DNA of 64,000 bases from Burkholderia sp. USMB20 (GCF_000949135.2 NZ_JTAN02000015.1:62001-126000), one strand, 5' to 3'; numbered from the stretch's first letter, positions 25,599 to 35,585 are shown. A program made the numbers and translations. Notes: generated by a model from the sequence alone, not told the origin.

Positions 25599-25706
25599 GC
25601 ACGGGCAGTTTCGCAGGGCGTCGGGCGCTCGCGGCAGCAGATGCCGATGCCTGGCGTACCGGCCGAGCCAGTCCGCACGCGGGTTTCGCGGTCATTGCAC
25701 ACACGG

Positions 25707-25722
25707 TGGCACGCCGCTTGCA
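25707..25722 (+). promoter_or_regulatory. sigma-54 (-24/-12) promoter of the aco operon
   Basis: TGGCACG-N4-TTGCA, an exact match to the sigma-54 consensus, with GG at 25708-25709 and GC at 25720-25721. It lies 120 bp before acoX and faces it. The remainder of the 523-bp acoR-acoX gap has no gene. Confidence 0.88.
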
Positions 25723-25842
25723 GATGTCACGGGCAAGCCGGCGCAATCGCGTCGGCGACGACGATCCGCTGCCCTCGATGACGGCGGACGACACATGCAA
25801 GGCCGGCGCGCGAGCGCCGGCCCACTGGATGGAGACAAGCCC

Positions 25843-26901
25843 GTGACGACGCCCGTGACCGTCGGCGTGATCGCGAACCCCGCATCGGGGCGCGACATTC
25901 GCCGCCTGACGACGCATGCATCCGTATTCCCGACGGCGGAAAAGGCCAACATGGTCGTGCGCCTGCTGGCCGGCCTCGGTGCGATGGGCGTCGAGCGCGT
26001 GCTGACCTTGCGCGACAAGACGGGCATCGCGACGCTGCTGATGCGTGCGCTCGATACGCATCGCGCGGTCGCGCCGCACGAGCGCTGGCCCGACGTCGAA
26101 TTCGTCGACCTGCCGATCTCGGACACCGTCGCCGACACGCAGGCCGGTGCCGCCTACATGCGCCGGATGGAAGTCGCGCTGATCGTCGTGCTCGGCGGCG
26201 ACGGCACGCATCGCGCGGTCGCCGCGCATTGCGGCGCGACGCCGCTCGTCGCGCTGTCCACCGGCACCAACAATGCGTTTCCCGAACATCGCGAAGCGAC
26301 CGTCGCGGGCGTCGCGGCAGGACTCGCCGCGACCGGCGCCGTGCCGGCGGAGGTCGCGTTCACGCGCAACAAGCGGCTCGTCGTGCGCTGCGCGGCGGGC
26401 GCGAACGCGGGCCGCGAGGAGATCGCGCTCGTCGACGTGTGCGCGGCCCGCCAGCGCTTCATCGGTGCGCGCGCGATCTCGGGGCCCGACGACATCGACA
26501 CGCTCTACCTGACGTTTGCGGAGCCGGACGGCATCGGCCTGTCCGCGCTCGGCGGCGCGTGGGCACCGCTCGAGCGCAGCGCGCCGCACGGGCTCGCGAT
26601 GCGCTTCGCCGCCGACGGCAAGACCGCCGGCACGCCGCTCGTCGCGCCGATCGCACCCGGCCGCGTCGATCGTGTCGTGATGCGCAGCTGCGAGCGGCTC
26701 GAGCCGAATGCGTGGCAGACGATCCCGTTCGAGCACGGCACGCTCGCGTTCGACGGCGAGCGCGAGATCGAGGTCGCGCGCGGCGAGCGCTACGAGATCG
26801 CGCTCGACTGGCGCGGGCCGCTGACGGTCGACGTCGGCCGCACGCTGCGTTACGCGTCGTCGCGGCGGTTGTTGCGCGATGCCGGCGCGTGGCGTGGTTG
26901 A
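25843..26901 (+). CDS. acoX: AcoX, ATP-NAD kinase-like protein of acetoin operon
   Basis: 352 residues from a GTG at 25843 preceded by GGAGA; the frame is open far upstream but without coding character. It belongs to the ATP-NAD/AcoX kinase family, with TVGVIANPASGRDIRRL at the N-terminus, the nucleotide loop VVLGGDGTHRAVA near residue 110, and STGTNNAFPE. AcoX is regularly the first gene of acetoin operons, but its reaction is not established. Here it is first after the sigma-54 promoter, and the SDR gene follows after 59 bp. The motif set is intact, so it should be catalytically competent. Confidence 0.88.
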   Translation: MTTPVTVGVIANPASGRDIRRLTTHASVFPTAEKANMVVRLLAGLGAMGVERVLTLRDKTGIATLLMRALDTHRAVAPHERWPDVEFVDLPISDTVADTQAGAAYMRRMEVALIVVLGGDGTHRAVAAHCGATPLVALSTGTNNAFPEHREATVAGVAAGLAATGAVPAEVAFTRNKRLVVRCAAGANAGREEIALVDVCAARQRFIGARAISGPDDIDTLYLTFAEPDGIGLSALGGAWAPLERSAPHGLAMRFAADGKTAGTPLVAPIAPGRVDRVVMRSCERLEPNAWQTIPFEHGTLAFDGEREIEVARGERYEIALDWRGPLTVDVGRTLRYASSRRLLRDAGAWRG

Positions 26902-26960
26902 GCATCCGTCGTCCCGAACAGTATTTCGGCATCCATAACGATCATCAAGGAGACATTGCC

Positions 26961-27737
26961 ATGAAAAACCCGCTCGAAGGACAGGTCGCCATCGTGACCG
27001 GCGGCGCGCGCGGCATCGGCCGCGGCATTGCGCTGACGCTCGCCGGCGCGGGCGCCGACATCCTGCTGGCCGATCTGCTCGACGACGCCCTCGACGCGAC
27101 CGCCCGCGAGGTGCGCGCGCTCGGCCGCCGCGCGGCGATCGCGAAGGTCGACGTCACGCAGGCCGCGCAGGTCGACGCGATGGTCGCGCAGGCGCGCGCC
27201 GAACTGGGCCGGCTCGACATCCTCGTGAATTGCGCGGGCGTGATCAGCATTCATCCGGTCGAGGCGCTGACCGAGCGCGACTGGGATTTCGTGATGGACG
27301 TGAACGCGAAGGGCACGTTCCTCGGTTGCCGCGCGGCGCTCCCGCATCTGAAGGCGCAGGGGCGCGGCCGGATCATCAACGTCGCGTCGATCGCGGGCAA
27401 GGAAGGCTTTCCGAATCTCGCGCATTACAGCGCATCGAAATTCGCGGTCGTCGGCTTCACCAACGCGCTCGCGAAGGAGCTAGCGCGCGACGGGGTGACC
27501 GTCAACGCGATCTGCCCCGGCATCGTCCGTACCTACATGTGGGACCGGCTGTCCGACGAATGGAAGACCGACGGCGAATCGGTCGAGGAATCGTGGCAGC
27601 GGCACCAGTTGACGCTGATCCCGCAGGGCCGCGCGCAGACGCCGGAAGACATGGGCCGGCTCGCGCTGTTCTTCGCGACGATGGACAACGTGACCGGCCA
27701 GGCCGTGAACGTCGACGGCGGCTTCACGTTCCATTGA
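26961..27737 (+). CDS. SDR-family dehydrogenase, probable acetoin/2,3-butanediol dehydrogenase
   Basis: 258 residues from the ATG at 26961, with an AAGGAGA RBS. A classical short-chain dehydrogenase: cofactor motif TGGARGIGRG, NCAGV, catalytic Ser in NVASIAGKEG, YSASK (YxxxK) and NAICPGIV. The acidic residue after the second strand (LLADLLD) favours NAD over NADP. Being inside the aco operon suggests oxidation of 2,3-butanediol to acetoin, or diacetyl/acetoin interconversion. Substrate cannot be fixed from sequence. It sits between acoX and acoA with 59- and 76-bp gaps, each carrying an RBS. Confidence 0.82.
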   Translation: MKNPLEGQVAIVTGGARGIGRGIALTLAGAGADILLADLLDDALDATAREVRALGRRAAIAKVDVTQAAQVDAMVAQARAELGRLDILVNCAGVISIHPVEALTERDWDFVMDVNAKGTFLGCRAALPHLKAQGRGRIINVASIAGKEGFPNLAHYSASKFAVVGFTNALAKELARDGVTVNAICPGIVRTYMWDRLSDEWKTDGESVEESWQRHQLTLIPQGRAQTPEDMGRLALFFATMDNVTGQAVNVDGGFTFH

Positions 27738-27813
27738 CGGCGCACGCCGTGCAATCCGTCGCCGGGGCGTTGCCGCGGCGGCATTCGCAGTCAGACCTAT
27801 CCAGGAGACACAC

Positions 27814-28797
27814 ATGACCGTTTCGACACAGCTCAGCAGGGACACGCTGCTGGACGCCTACCGGCTGATGCGCACGATCCGCGAATTCGAGGAGCGCCTG
27901 CACGTCGAGTTCGCGACCGGCGAAATCCCCGGCTTCGTTCACCTGTACGCGGGCGAGGAGGCTTCCGCGGTCGGCACGATGCTGCATCTCGGACTTGCAG
28001 ACTACGTCGCCACCACGCACCGCGGGCACGGCCACTGCATCGCGAAAGGCGTCGACGTGCACGGGATGATGGCCGAGATCTACGGCAAGAAGACGGGCGT
28101 CTGCCACGGCAAGGGCGGCTCGATGCACATCGCCGACCTGGCGATGGGGATGCTCGGCGCGAACGGGATCGTCGGCGCGGGCGGCCCGCTCGTGTGCGGC
28201 GCGGCGCTCGCGGCCAAGCACAAGAAGACCGGCGGCGTCGGCGTGTGCTTCTTCGGCGACGGCGCGTCGAACCAGGGCGTGATCTTCGAATCGATGAACC
28301 TCGCGTCGGTGTGGCGCCTGCCGGCGATCTTCGTGGCCGAGAACAATGGCTATGCGGAAGCGACGTCGTCGAGCTGGTCGGTCGCGACCGACAACATCGC
28401 CGACCGCGCGAACGGCTTCGGGATGCCGGGCGTGATCGTCGACGGCTTCGACTTCTTCGCGGTGCACGAGGCGCTCGGCGAAGCCGTCGCGCGCGCGCGC
28501 AACGGCGGCGGCCCGACGCTCGTCGAGGTGAAGTTCACGCGCTACTTCGGCCATTTCGAAGGCGATGCGCAGACCTACCGCGCGCCGGGCGAAGTGCAGA
28601 AGCTGCGCGACGAGAAGGATTGCCTGAAGCATTTCGAAGCGCGCGTCGTGCGTGCCGAGGTGCTGACGACCGACGATCTGCGCGCGGTCGATGCGCAGGT
28701 GAAGGCGCTGATCGACGATGCGGTCGCGCAGGCGAAGGCCGCGCCGCTGCCCGACGCGGCCGACCTGCTGACCGACGTGTACGTGTCGTACCCGTGA
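27814..28797 (+). CDS. acoA: acetoin dehydrogenase E1 component, alpha subunit
   Basis: A 327-residue thiamine-pyrophosphate enzyme subunit. The TPP/Mg motif GDGASNQG ends with AENN about 30 residues later, and THRGHGH and the GKGGSMH loop are present. AcoA with AcoB cleaves acetoin to acetaldehyde and an acetyl group passed to the lipoyl domain of AcoC. It is smaller than pyruvate E1-alpha, as usual for acetoin enzymes. The start ATG at 27814 follows CAGGAGACA. The acoB gene begins 70 bp downstream. Confidence 0.92.
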   Translation: MTVSTQLSRDTLLDAYRLMRTIREFEERLHVEFATGEIPGFVHLYAGEEASAVGTMLHLGLADYVATTHRGHGHCIAKGVDVHGMMAEIYGKKTGVCHGKGGSMHIADLAMGMLGANGIVGAGGPLVCGAALAAKHKKTGGVGVCFFGDGASNQGVIFESMNLASVWRLPAIFVAENNGYAEATSSSWSVATDNIADRANGFGMPGVIVDGFDFFAVHEALGEAVARARNGGGPTLVEVKFTRYFGHFEGDAQTYRAPGEVQKLRDEKDCLKHFEARVVRAEVLTTDDLRAVDAQVKALIDDAVAQAKAAPLPDAADLLTDVYVSYP

Positions 28798-28867
28798 GCG
28801 CGCTCTGACATAGCCGCCAGCGGCCGGCGCAGCCGGCACGCCGAACCGAATATCCCAGGAGACAGAC

Positions 28868-29872
28868 ATGGCAAGGAAGATCACTTATTCGCAGGCGATC
28901 AACGAGGCGCTCGCGCAGGAAATGGCGCGCGACGACAGCGTGATCGTGATGGGCGAGGACAATGCGGGCGGCGCGGGTGCGCCGGGCGAGGACGACGCAT
29001 GGGGCGGCGTGCTCGGCGTGACGAAGGGGCTGTTTCACAAGTTTCCGGGCCGCGTGCTCGATACGCCGCTGTCGGAAGGCGGCTACATCGGCGCGGCGGT
29101 CGGCGCGGCCGCGTGCGGGATGCGGCCCGTCGCGGAGCTGATGTTCATCGATTTCATGGGCGTGTGCTTCGACCAGATCTTCAACCAGGCCGCGAAATTC
29201 CGCTACATGTTCGGCGGCAAGGCCGTGACGCCGGTCGTGATCCGCGCGATGTACGGCGCGGGCCTGCGCGCGGCCGCGCAGCATTCGCAGATGCTCACGT
29301 CGCTGTTTACGCACATTCCGGGGCTGAAGGTCGTGTGCCCGTCGACGCCTTACGACGCGAAGGGGCTGCTGATCCAGTCGATCCGCGACAACGATCCCGT
29401 GATCTTCCTCGAACACAAGCTGCTTTACACGCGCGAAGGCGACGTACCTGAGGAATCCTATGCGATTCCGTTCGGCGAGGCGAACGTCGTGCGCGAAGGC
29501 GACGACGCGACGATCGTCACGTACGGCCGGATGGTGCATCTCGCGACCGACGCGGCCGCGAAGCTCGCGAAGGACGGCATTCACGTCGACGTGATCGACC
29601 TGCGTACGACGTCGCCGCTCGACGAGGAAACGATCCTCGAAAGCGCGGCACGCACCGGGCGCGTGGTGGTGGTCGATGAAGCGAACCCGCGCTGCTCGAT
29701 CGCGACCGACATCGCCGCGCTCGTCGCACAGCGCGCATTCCGGACGCTCAAGGCGCCGATCGAGCTCGTCACCGCGCCGCATACGCCCGCGCCGTTCGCC
29801 GGCGTGCTGGAAGACCTTTACATCCCGTCCGCCGACGCGATCGCGCAGGCGGTACTCAAGACCAGGAGCTGA
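28868..29872 (+). CDS. acoB: acetoin dehydrogenase E1 component, beta subunit
   Basis: A 334-residue transketolase-like beta subunit. It opens with MARKITYSQAINEALAQEM and shows GEDNAGGAGAPGEDDAW, the TPP pyrimidine-side region DTPLSEGGYIGAAVG, FMGVCFDQI and the C-terminal DEANPRCSIATDIAALV. It pairs with AcoA in the alpha2beta2 E1 of the acetoin dehydrogenase complex. The stop is 4 bp before the acoC ATG, so translation of the two is probably coupled. The RBS is CAGGAGACAGAC. Confidence 0.93.
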   Translation: MARKITYSQAINEALAQEMARDDSVIVMGEDNAGGAGAPGEDDAWGGVLGVTKGLFHKFPGRVLDTPLSEGGYIGAAVGAAACGMRPVAELMFIDFMGVCFDQIFNQAAKFRYMFGGKAVTPVVIRAMYGAGLRAAAQHSQMLTSLFTHIPGLKVVCPSTPYDAKGLLIQSIRDNDPVIFLEHKLLYTREGDVPEESYAIPFGEANVVREGDDATIVTYGRMVHLATDAAAKLAKDGIHVDVIDLRTTSPLDEETILESAARTGRVVVVDEANPRCSIATDIAALVAQRAFRTLKAPIELVTAPHTPAPFAGVLEDLYIPSADAIAQAVLKTRS

Positions 29873-29876
29873 CACG

Positions 29877-30992
29877 ATGTCGATTCACATGATCACGATG
29901 CCCAAGTGGGGGCTGTCGATGGAGCAAGGGCAGGTCAACGGCTGGCTGAAGGCGATCGGCGAGCGCGTGACGAAGGGCGACGAAGTGCTCGACGTCGAGA
30001 CCGACAAGATCTCGTCGGGCGTCGAGTGCGCGTTCGACGGCACGCTGCGCCGGCAGGTCGCGCAGGAGGGCGAGACGCTGCCGGTCGGCGCGCTGCTCGG
30101 CGTGGTGGCCGCGGCCGAGGCGAGCGATGCCGACATCGACGCGGCGATCGCCGAATTCCAGCGCGATTTCGTGCCGGCCGCGGCCGCCGACGACGCGGCC
30201 GGCCCGCAGCCCGAGAAGGCGCAGATCGGCGGACGCACGGTCCGGTTCCTGAAGCTCGGCGACGGCTCGGGCACGCCCGCCGTGCTGATCCACGGCTTCG
30301 GCGGCGACCTCAACAACTGGCTGTTCAACCACGCGGAGCTCGCCGCGCACCGGCCCGTCTGGGCGCTCGATCTGCCGGGGCACGGCGAGTCGGGCAAGGC
30401 AGTCGACACCGGCAGCCTCGACGAACTGGCCGATGCGGTGCTCGCGCTGCTCGATGCGCAGCACATCGAGCGCGCGCACCTGATCGGCCATTCGATGGGC
30501 GGAGCGGTGGCGATGACGTTGGCCGACAGCGCGCCGGAGCGCGTCGCATCGCTGACGCTGATCGCGAGTGCTGGGCTCGGCGCCGACATCAACCGCGATT
30601 ACATCGACGGCTTCGTCGCCGGCAACAGCCGCAACACGCTGAAGCCGCACCTCGGCGCGCTGTTCGCGGACCACGCGCTCGTCACGCGGCAACTGGTCGA
30701 GGATCTCGTCAAGTACAAGCGGCTCGAAGGCGTGCAGGCCGCGCTGGAGAAGATCGCGAGCGCCGCGTTCGACGGTGCGGCCCAGCGGCGCGTGTTCCGC
30801 GACCGCGTCGGGTCGCTCGCGCCGCGCACGCTCGTGATCTGGGGCGAGCACGACCAGGTGATTCCGGCGCGGCACGCGCAGGGCTTGCCGGACGGCGTGC
30901 GTGCCGAGGTGATTGCCGGCAGCGGCCACATGGTGCAGATGGAGGCGGCTGCCGACGTGAACCGCCTGATCGTCGCATTTCTCGGAGACTGA
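29877..30992 (+). CDS. acoC: acetoin dehydrogenase E2 (dihydrolipoamide acetyltransferase) AcoC
   Basis: 371 residues from the ATG at 29877. Residues 1-80 are a lipoyl domain with the modified lysine Lys44 in [10 protein letters not shown]. Instead of a CAT-like acyltransferase domain, residues 130-371 form an alpha/beta hydrolase, with nucleophile elbow GHSMGG near residue 205 and a C-terminal GSGHMVQME histidine. This lipoyl-hydrolase architecture is the known form of AcoC in Burkholderiaceae and Pseudomonas. It receives the acetyl group from E1 and passes it to CoA. The stop is 2 bp before the lipoyl synthase gene, which fits a need for lipoylation. Confidence 0.92.
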   Translation: MSIHMITMPKWGLSMEQGQVNGWLKAIGERVTKGDEVLDVETDKISSGVECAFDGTLRRQVAQEGETLPVGALLGVVAAAEASDADIDAAIAEFQRDFVPAAAADDAAGPQPEKAQIGGRTVRFLKLGDGSGTPAVLIHGFGGDLNNWLFNHAELAAHRPVWALDLPGHGESGKAVDTGSLDELADAVLALLDAQHIERAHLIGHSMGGAVAMTLADSAPERVASLTLIASAGLGADINRDYIDGFVAGNSRNTLKPHLGALFADHALVTRQLVEDLVKYKRLEGVQAALEKIASAAFDGAAQRRVFRDRVGSLAPRTLVIWGEHDQVIPARHAQGLPDGVRAEVIAGSGHMVQMEAAADVNRLIVAFLGD

Positions 30993-30994
30993 CG

Positions 30995-31960
30995 ATGACC
31001 GCCGCGCTCGAACGACCCAGCCTCACCGCGCTCGGCCAGCCGGGCGCGCGCAGCCGCGACAAGCTCGCGCGCATTCCGGTGCGCGTCGAGCCCGCGGGCG
31101 GCGCGGCGCTGCCGAAGCCGCCGTGGCTGCGGGCGCGGCCGATGATGAGCGGGGCGGTCGCCGACATGGCGGCCGTGCTGCGCGAGCATCGGCTGCATTC
31201 CGTCTGCGAGGAGGCGATGTGCCCGAACATCGGCGAATGCTTCGCGCAGCGCACCGCGACCTTCATGATCATGGGCGGGCTGTGCACGCGGCGCTGCCCG
31301 TTCTGCGACGTCGCGCACGGCCGTCCCGAGCCGCTCGATGCCGACGAGCCCGCGCGGCTCGCGGCCGCGGTCGCGGCGCTCGGGCTGCGCTACGTCGTGA
31401 TCACGTCGGTCGATCGCGACGACCTGCGCGACGGCGGCGCCGCGCATTTTGCCGCCTGCATCGCGGCGGTGCGCGCGAGCGTGCCGGGCATCGGCGTCGA
31501 GGTGCTGACGCCCGATTTCCGCGGCCGCGTCGGGCGTGCGCTCGATGCGTTGTCGTCGGCGTGGCCGGACGTGTTCAACCACAACATCGAGACGGTGCCG
31601 TCGCTGTATCGGGCGGCGCGGCCGGGCGCCGACTATCGCGGCTCGCTCGAACTGCTCGCGCACGCGAAGGCCGCGCGGCCGACGCTCGTGACGAAATCGG
31701 GCTTGATGCTCGGGCTCGGCGAGTGCGACGACGAGGTGCGGGACACGCTGCGCGACCTGCGCGCGCACGAGGTCGACGTGCTGACGCTCGGCCAGTATCT
31801 CGCGCCGTCCGCGCACCATCTGCCGGTGCGACGCTACGTGAGCCCCGATGCGTTCGCCGCGTGGCGCGACGAGGGGCTGGCGCTCGGTTTCAGGGAAGTC
31901 GTTGCCGGACCGCTCGTGCGGTCCTCGTACCACGCGGCCGACGTGCTGGAGGACGCGTAG
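30995..31960 (+). CDS. operon-associated lipoyl synthase (LipA paralog)
   Basis: 321 residues from the ATG at 30995. It is a radical SAM enzyme with both iron-sulfur motifs: the auxiliary-cluster [12 protein letters not shown] and the SAM-cluster CTRRCPFC. Downstream segments include [27 protein letters not shown] and [11 protein letters not shown]. It inserts sulfurs at C6 and C8 of octanoyl groups, here most likely on AcoC. A housekeeping lipA would normally sit next to lipB elsewhere, so this copy looks dedicated to the acetoin complex. The C-terminus ends in the usual SSYHA motif. It ends 15 bp before the convergent MATE gene. Confidence 0.88.
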   Translation: MTAALERPSLTALGQPGARSRDKLARIPVRVEPAGGAALPKPPWLRARPMMSGAVADMAAVLREHRLHSVCEEAMCPNIGECFAQRTATFMIMGGLCTRRCPFCDVAHGRPEPLDADEPARLAAAVAALGLRYVVITSVDRDDLRDGGAAHFAACIAAVRASVPGIGVEVLTPDFRGRVGRALDALSSAWPDVFNHNIETVPSLYRAARPGADYRGSLELLAHAKAARPTLVTKSGLMLGLGECDDEVRDTLRDLRAHEVDVLTLGQYLAPSAHHLPVRRYVSPDAFAAWRDEGLALGFREVVAGPLVRSSYHAADVLEDA

Positions 31961-31975
31961 GCCGCACGCCGTGCG

Positions 31976-33340
31976 TCATGCGCCAAATGCGCCGACGGCC
32001 GGTTGCGCGCGGCTGACGCGGCGCAGGTAGAGCGCGAGACCCGCGCCCGCCAGCATCAGGCTGATCGTGTTCGCGAACCAGAAGCCGCGCGCGCCGGTCA
32101 GCCAGGCGGGGGCGAGGCCGCCGACGTCGAAGCCGAGCACGTAGCCGCCGCCGAGTCCGACGCCCCACAGCGCGACCGCATAGATCACGGTCGGCACGAC
32201 CGCGACCTTGTACGCGCGCAGCACGAAGGCGGACGTGATCTGCAGCGCGTCGAAGAAGTGGTAGCAGGTGACGATCGCGACCAGCGGCAGCGCGGCGGCG
32301 GCCACGGCCGGATTCGGCGTGTAGCCGCTGACGATCAGCGGACGCAGCGTGAACACGAGCACGCCGTACGCGGCCGCGATCCCGCACGCGAGCATCACGC
32401 TGTGCCGGCCGAGCAGCCGCGCCTCGTCCGGGCGGCCGGCACCGAGCGCGCGGGCCACCAGCGTCGACGCCGCGACCCCGATCGACAGCGGCGTCATGTA
32501 CAGCACCGCGCCGATGTTGCCGGCGATCTGGTGGCCGGCGAGCGTCGTCGTGCCGAACTGCGCGATGAAGAGCGCCATGCACGTGTACGACGTGACCTCG
32601 ATCAGGTACGACAGGCCCATCGGCACGCCGAGCTTCAGGATCGCCTTCTGGCGCGCCCAGACGGGCCAGCAAAAGCGCGAGAAGATCGAAAGCGGCGAGA
32701 ACACGTCGAGCTTCGCGAGCAGCGTGAAGCCGATCAGCGCGAGCGCCCAGTTGATCAGCGTACTGGCGAGCCCGCAACCGGGGCCGCCGAGGGCCGGCAC
32801 GCCGAGCCCGCCGAAGATGAACCACACGTTGAGCGGAAACTTGAGCAGCAGCGCGCCGACCTGCAGGATCATCGCGAGGCGCGGCTTGCCGGCCGCGTTG
32901 GTCAGCGCGTTGTAGATCCGGAACACGAGGCTCGCCGGCAGGCCGTACGACAGGATTCGCAGGTAATCGACCGTGCGGTCGTGCAACGCGGATGGCGCGT
33001 GGGCGATGTGCAGCAGCGGTTCGGGAAAATGCAGCAGCAGGAAGCCGGGCACCGCGAGCATCAGCGCGAGCCACAGCGCCTGGCGGACTTCCTCGCCGAT
33101 CTCGGCATAGCGCCGCGCGCCGTACAGCTGCCCGGTGATCGGCTGCAGCGCGGACAGGATACCCGTCAACCCGATGTAGACCGACACGTAGATCGACGAA
33201 CCGAGCCCGAGCGCGGCGAGGTCGATGGCCGAGTAGCGGCCGACCATCGCCGTGTCGATCACGCCGAACGCGATGATCGCGAGCTGGCCGACGAGCACCG
33301 GCCACGCGAGGCCGACGATCCGGCGAATGTCGGCGAACAT
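31976..33340 (-). CDS. MATE-family multidrug/Na+ antiporter
   Basis: 454 residues from the ATG at 33340. The protein is hydrophobic throughout, with 12 predicted membrane helices in two homologous halves, the standard MATE layout. FGVIDTAMVGRYSAIDLAALG and the second-half GHQIAGNIGAVLYMTPLSIG are the paired family signatures. It probably exports cationic compounds using a Na+ or H+ gradient (NorM-like). It is 2 bp downstream of the membrane glycosyltransferase gene on the same strand, indicating co-transcription. The frame continues upstream into that gene, so the start is set by the MATE N-terminus. Confidence 0.88.
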   Translation of the reverse strand: MFADIRRIVGLAWPVLVGQLAIIAFGVIDTAMVGRYSAIDLAALGLGSSIYVSVYIGLTGILSALQPITGQLYGARRYAEIGEEVRQALWLALMLAVPGFLLLHFPEPLLHIAHAPSALHDRTVDYLRILSYGLPASLVFRIYNALTNAAGKPRLAMILQVGALLLKFPLNVWFIFGGLGVPALGGPGCGLASTLINWALALIGFTLLAKLDVFSPLSIFSRFCWPVWARQKAILKLGVPMGLSYLIEVTSYTCMALFIAQFGTTTLAGHQIAGNIGAVLYMTPLSIGVAASTLVARALGAGRPDEARLLGRHSVMLACGIAAAYGVLVFTLRPLIVSGYTPNPAVAAAALPLVAIVTCYHFFDALQITSAFVLRAYKVAVVPTVIYAVALWGVGLGGGYVLGFDVGGLAPAWLTGARGFWFANTISLMLAGAGLALYLRRVSRAQPAVGAFGA

Positions 33341-33342
33341 CG

Positions 33343-35100
33343 TCAATCGACCGCCCGGTGGCGTGGGCCACGGCGCTTGACGGGCGCCGCCGGCCGCTCG
33401 ATGCGCTCGTACAGGCGGAAGCGCTCGTCGCGGTCGGCCACGCGGCGGCCTTCCCATACGAGGCGCCACACGTATTGCGACATCGCGCTCGGCTCGCCGA
33501 AGTCGGAGCGGTCCTGGCGCAGGATCACGTCGCAGTCGCCCGAGAATTCGAAGTGCATGTCGCCGAAATAAGCGAAGGTCGCGATCTGCGCATCGCCGAG
33601 CCGCACGGGCGAGATGCACTCATAGTCTTTCGGCAGGTGCGACGCGATCTGTTGCGCGACGTCGCTGTAGGTCCGGCCGTAGTTGACGATCGGCAGCCAC
33701 AGCGTCATCAGCAGCACCCACATCAGCGTGGTGCCCGCACCCGACAGCACGACGCTGCGCCACAGCACCTTCGGCTGGCGCGAGACGCGCCAGCGCGCGA
33801 GCAGGCACCAGCACACGGTGACGATCACCGCGCAGACGAACGACAGGATCTTGAAGTGCGGTTCGTAGCCCGGCACGAGGCGCGCGAGGTTGCGCGCGAG
33901 CGGATGCGGGAAGCCGGTGAGCGACGCGAGCCACACGAGCCACACGAAGGTGCCGAGGATCGTGAAGCTCAGCACCGCGAACCAGTCGAACGCGTTGATC
34001 GCGCCGCGCTTGAGGGTCGGCAGCGCGAAGGTGGCGAGCACCGCGAGCGGCGGCAGCAACAGCATGTACATGCGGTTCGACTGCTGGCTCTGCAGGATCA
34101 CGAGCGCGACGAGCGGCACCACGACCGACAGTGGAATCGCGATGTGCGCGCGGCGGCGCATGCCGGCCCAGCTCCACCAGGCCCAGATCGCGAGCGGCCA
34201 CGCGGGCCACGTGAACAGCGGCAGGTTCTTCGCCGCATAGGCGAGCACCGCGGTCGGCGGCCCCGAGAAGCGCATCAGGCTGCCGTGGATCCACTGGTTG
34301 AAGAACCACGCGGCGTCGTCCGGCGCTGCCTGGAAGGCGGCGAGCGGCCACAGCGCGAAGATCGCGGCCGCGAGCGGCAGGCCGATCAGCGGCAGGCGCA
34401 GGTTGCGCATCTCCGGCGTGACGAGCCACAGCGCGGCCGTGCCGGCGAGCAGCGCGACGACCAGCACCGGGTTGCCGGACAGCGCGACGAGGCCGATCGC
34501 GGCGCCCCACCACAGAGCACCCTGCAGCGGCTTGTCGATGCCGCGCACGATGCCGTACACGAACATCGCGATCCACGCGAACTGCGCGAGCTGCGGCGTC
34601 GTTTCGTGGCCGCGCTCCGCGAGCCCGAAGCATGCGACGAGGACCAGCAGCGCGCCGTCGGCGAGCGTGCGGCCGTAGTCGCGCGGCTCCGGCTCGCCGC
34701 CGAATGCGTACTTGAACGGTTGGACCTCCGCACGCCGGCCGAGCAGATAGGCCGCGTACCAGACGAACGCGCACGCGACGCAGAACAGCACGCCCGTGTC
34801 GACGCGCGACGCGTTGCTCGCGTCGACCCACGGCGCCAGCGCGCGGATCGAAAGCGCGCCGAGCCAGTAGGCGAGCGGCCCGTCGGTCGTGATGAACTTG
34901 CCGACGAGATTCGGCAGCAGCCAGTCGTGCCAGCCGCCGGTGGCCATCGTCCACATCACGCCGAAGCCCGCCGCGTCCTCGTTCTTCCACGGATCGCGGC
35001 CGAACAGGCCGAACGCCGCGTAGACGAGGCAGAGCGTGAGCAGCAGCCAGCGCGGCAGCGCGCGCGTGGCGGAGGCGGTGAGGCGAACGACAGGCTTCAT
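33343..35100 (-). CDS. ArnT/PMT-like membrane glycosyltransferase-type protein
   Basis: A 585-residue multi-pass membrane protein with at least ten hydrophobic segments. The N-terminal loop after the first helix contains GRDPWKNEDAAGFGVMW, in the place where ArnT and protein mannosyltransferases have their acidic catalytic motif. A soluble C-terminal stretch of about 100 residues follows the last helix. This suggests a lipid-carrier-dependent glycosyltransferase of the GT39/83 type. Donor and acceptor are unknown, and it is clearly distinct from the arnT at 7.6-9.3 kb. It forms a two-gene unit with the MATE exporter. Confidence 0.7.
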   Translation of the reverse strand: MKPVVRLTASATRALPRWLLLTLCLVYAAFGLFGRDPWKNEDAAGFGVMWTMATGGWHDWLLPNLVGKFITTDGPLAYWLGALSIRALAPWVDASNASRVDTGVLFCVACAFVWYAAYLLGRRAEVQPFKYAFGGEPEPRDYGRTLADGALLVLVACFGLAERGHETTPQLAQFAWIAMFVYGIVRGIDKPLQGALWWGAAIGLVALSGNPVLVVALLAGTAALWLVTPEMRNLRLPLIGLPLAAAIFALWPLAAFQAAPDDAAWFFNQWIHGSLMRFSGPPTAVLAYAAKNLPLFTWPAWPLAIWAWWSWAGMRRRAHIAIPLSVVVPLVALVILQSQQSNRMYMLLLPPLAVLATFALPTLKRGAINAFDWFAVLSFTILGTFVWLVWLASLTGFPHPLARNLARLVPGYEPHFKILSFVCAVIVTVCWCLLARWRVSRQPKVLWRSVVLSGAGTTLMWVLLMTLWLPIVNYGRTYSDVAQQIASHLPKDYECISPVRLGDAQIATFAYFGDMHFEFSGDCDVILRQDRSDFGEPSAMSQYVWRLVWEGRRVADRDERFRLYERIERPAAPVKRRGPRHRAVD

Positions 35101-35257
35101 GCAGATGAGCGATTTGTTATGGGCGGGCGGCCGGTGCGGTCATGCGCCGACGGCGCGGATTCGAGCATCCGGCATTGTAGACGCGCCGGCCGTTGCGCGT
35201 CAGACGATTGCCGGGCCCCGGCCGCCGTGCGGCGTTGTCCCGGCGAGCGGCGACAAA

Positions 35258-35281
35258 AAAGGGCAGCCTGGGCTGCCCTTT
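35258..35281 (-). terminator. rho-independent terminator of rpmE2
   Basis: Arms AAAGGGCAGC and GCTGCCCTTT around a CTGG loop. On the minus strand the stem is followed by a T-run. It lies 44 bp after the rpmE2 stop. Confidence 0.85.
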
Positions 35282-35324
35282 CGTGCGGTACCGGTGCATT
35301 GCAACCACCGGAACGGTGCGAAGC

Positions 35325-35585
35325 TTACTTCGCCTTGCCGTTGGCGCGAACGCCGAACTTGTTCTTGAACTTCTCGACACGGCCTGCCGTGTCCATGATC
35401 TTTTGCTGACCCGTGTAGAACGAGTGCGATTCCGACGACACTTCGATCTTGGCGAGCGGGTAGGTCTTGCCTTCGTGTTCGATGGTTTCACGCGTCTGGA
35501 TCGTCGAGCGCGTGATGAACTTGAAGCCGTTCGACATGTCTTGGAAGACGACTTCGCGGTAGTCCGGGTGAATGCCAGGTTTCAT
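35325..35585 (-). CDS. rpmE2: 50S ribosomal protein L31 type B
   Basis: 86 residues from the ATG at 35585 ([20 protein letters not shown]). It is the zinc-free type B form: the CxxC pair of type A L31 is absent, and no cysteine occurs in the protein. Segments [12 protein letters not shown] and [10 protein letters not shown] are typical. It is a bridge protein between the ribosomal subunits. Type B L31 is often zinc-repressed where a type A copy exists, but I see no Zur-like box. It lies on the same strand as mtfA and rho, with a private terminator. Confidence 0.95.
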   Translation of the reverse strand: MKPGIHPDYREVVFQDMSNGFKFITRSTIQTRETIEHEGKTYPLAKIEVSSESHSFYTGQQKIMDTAGRVEKFKNKFGVRANGKAK

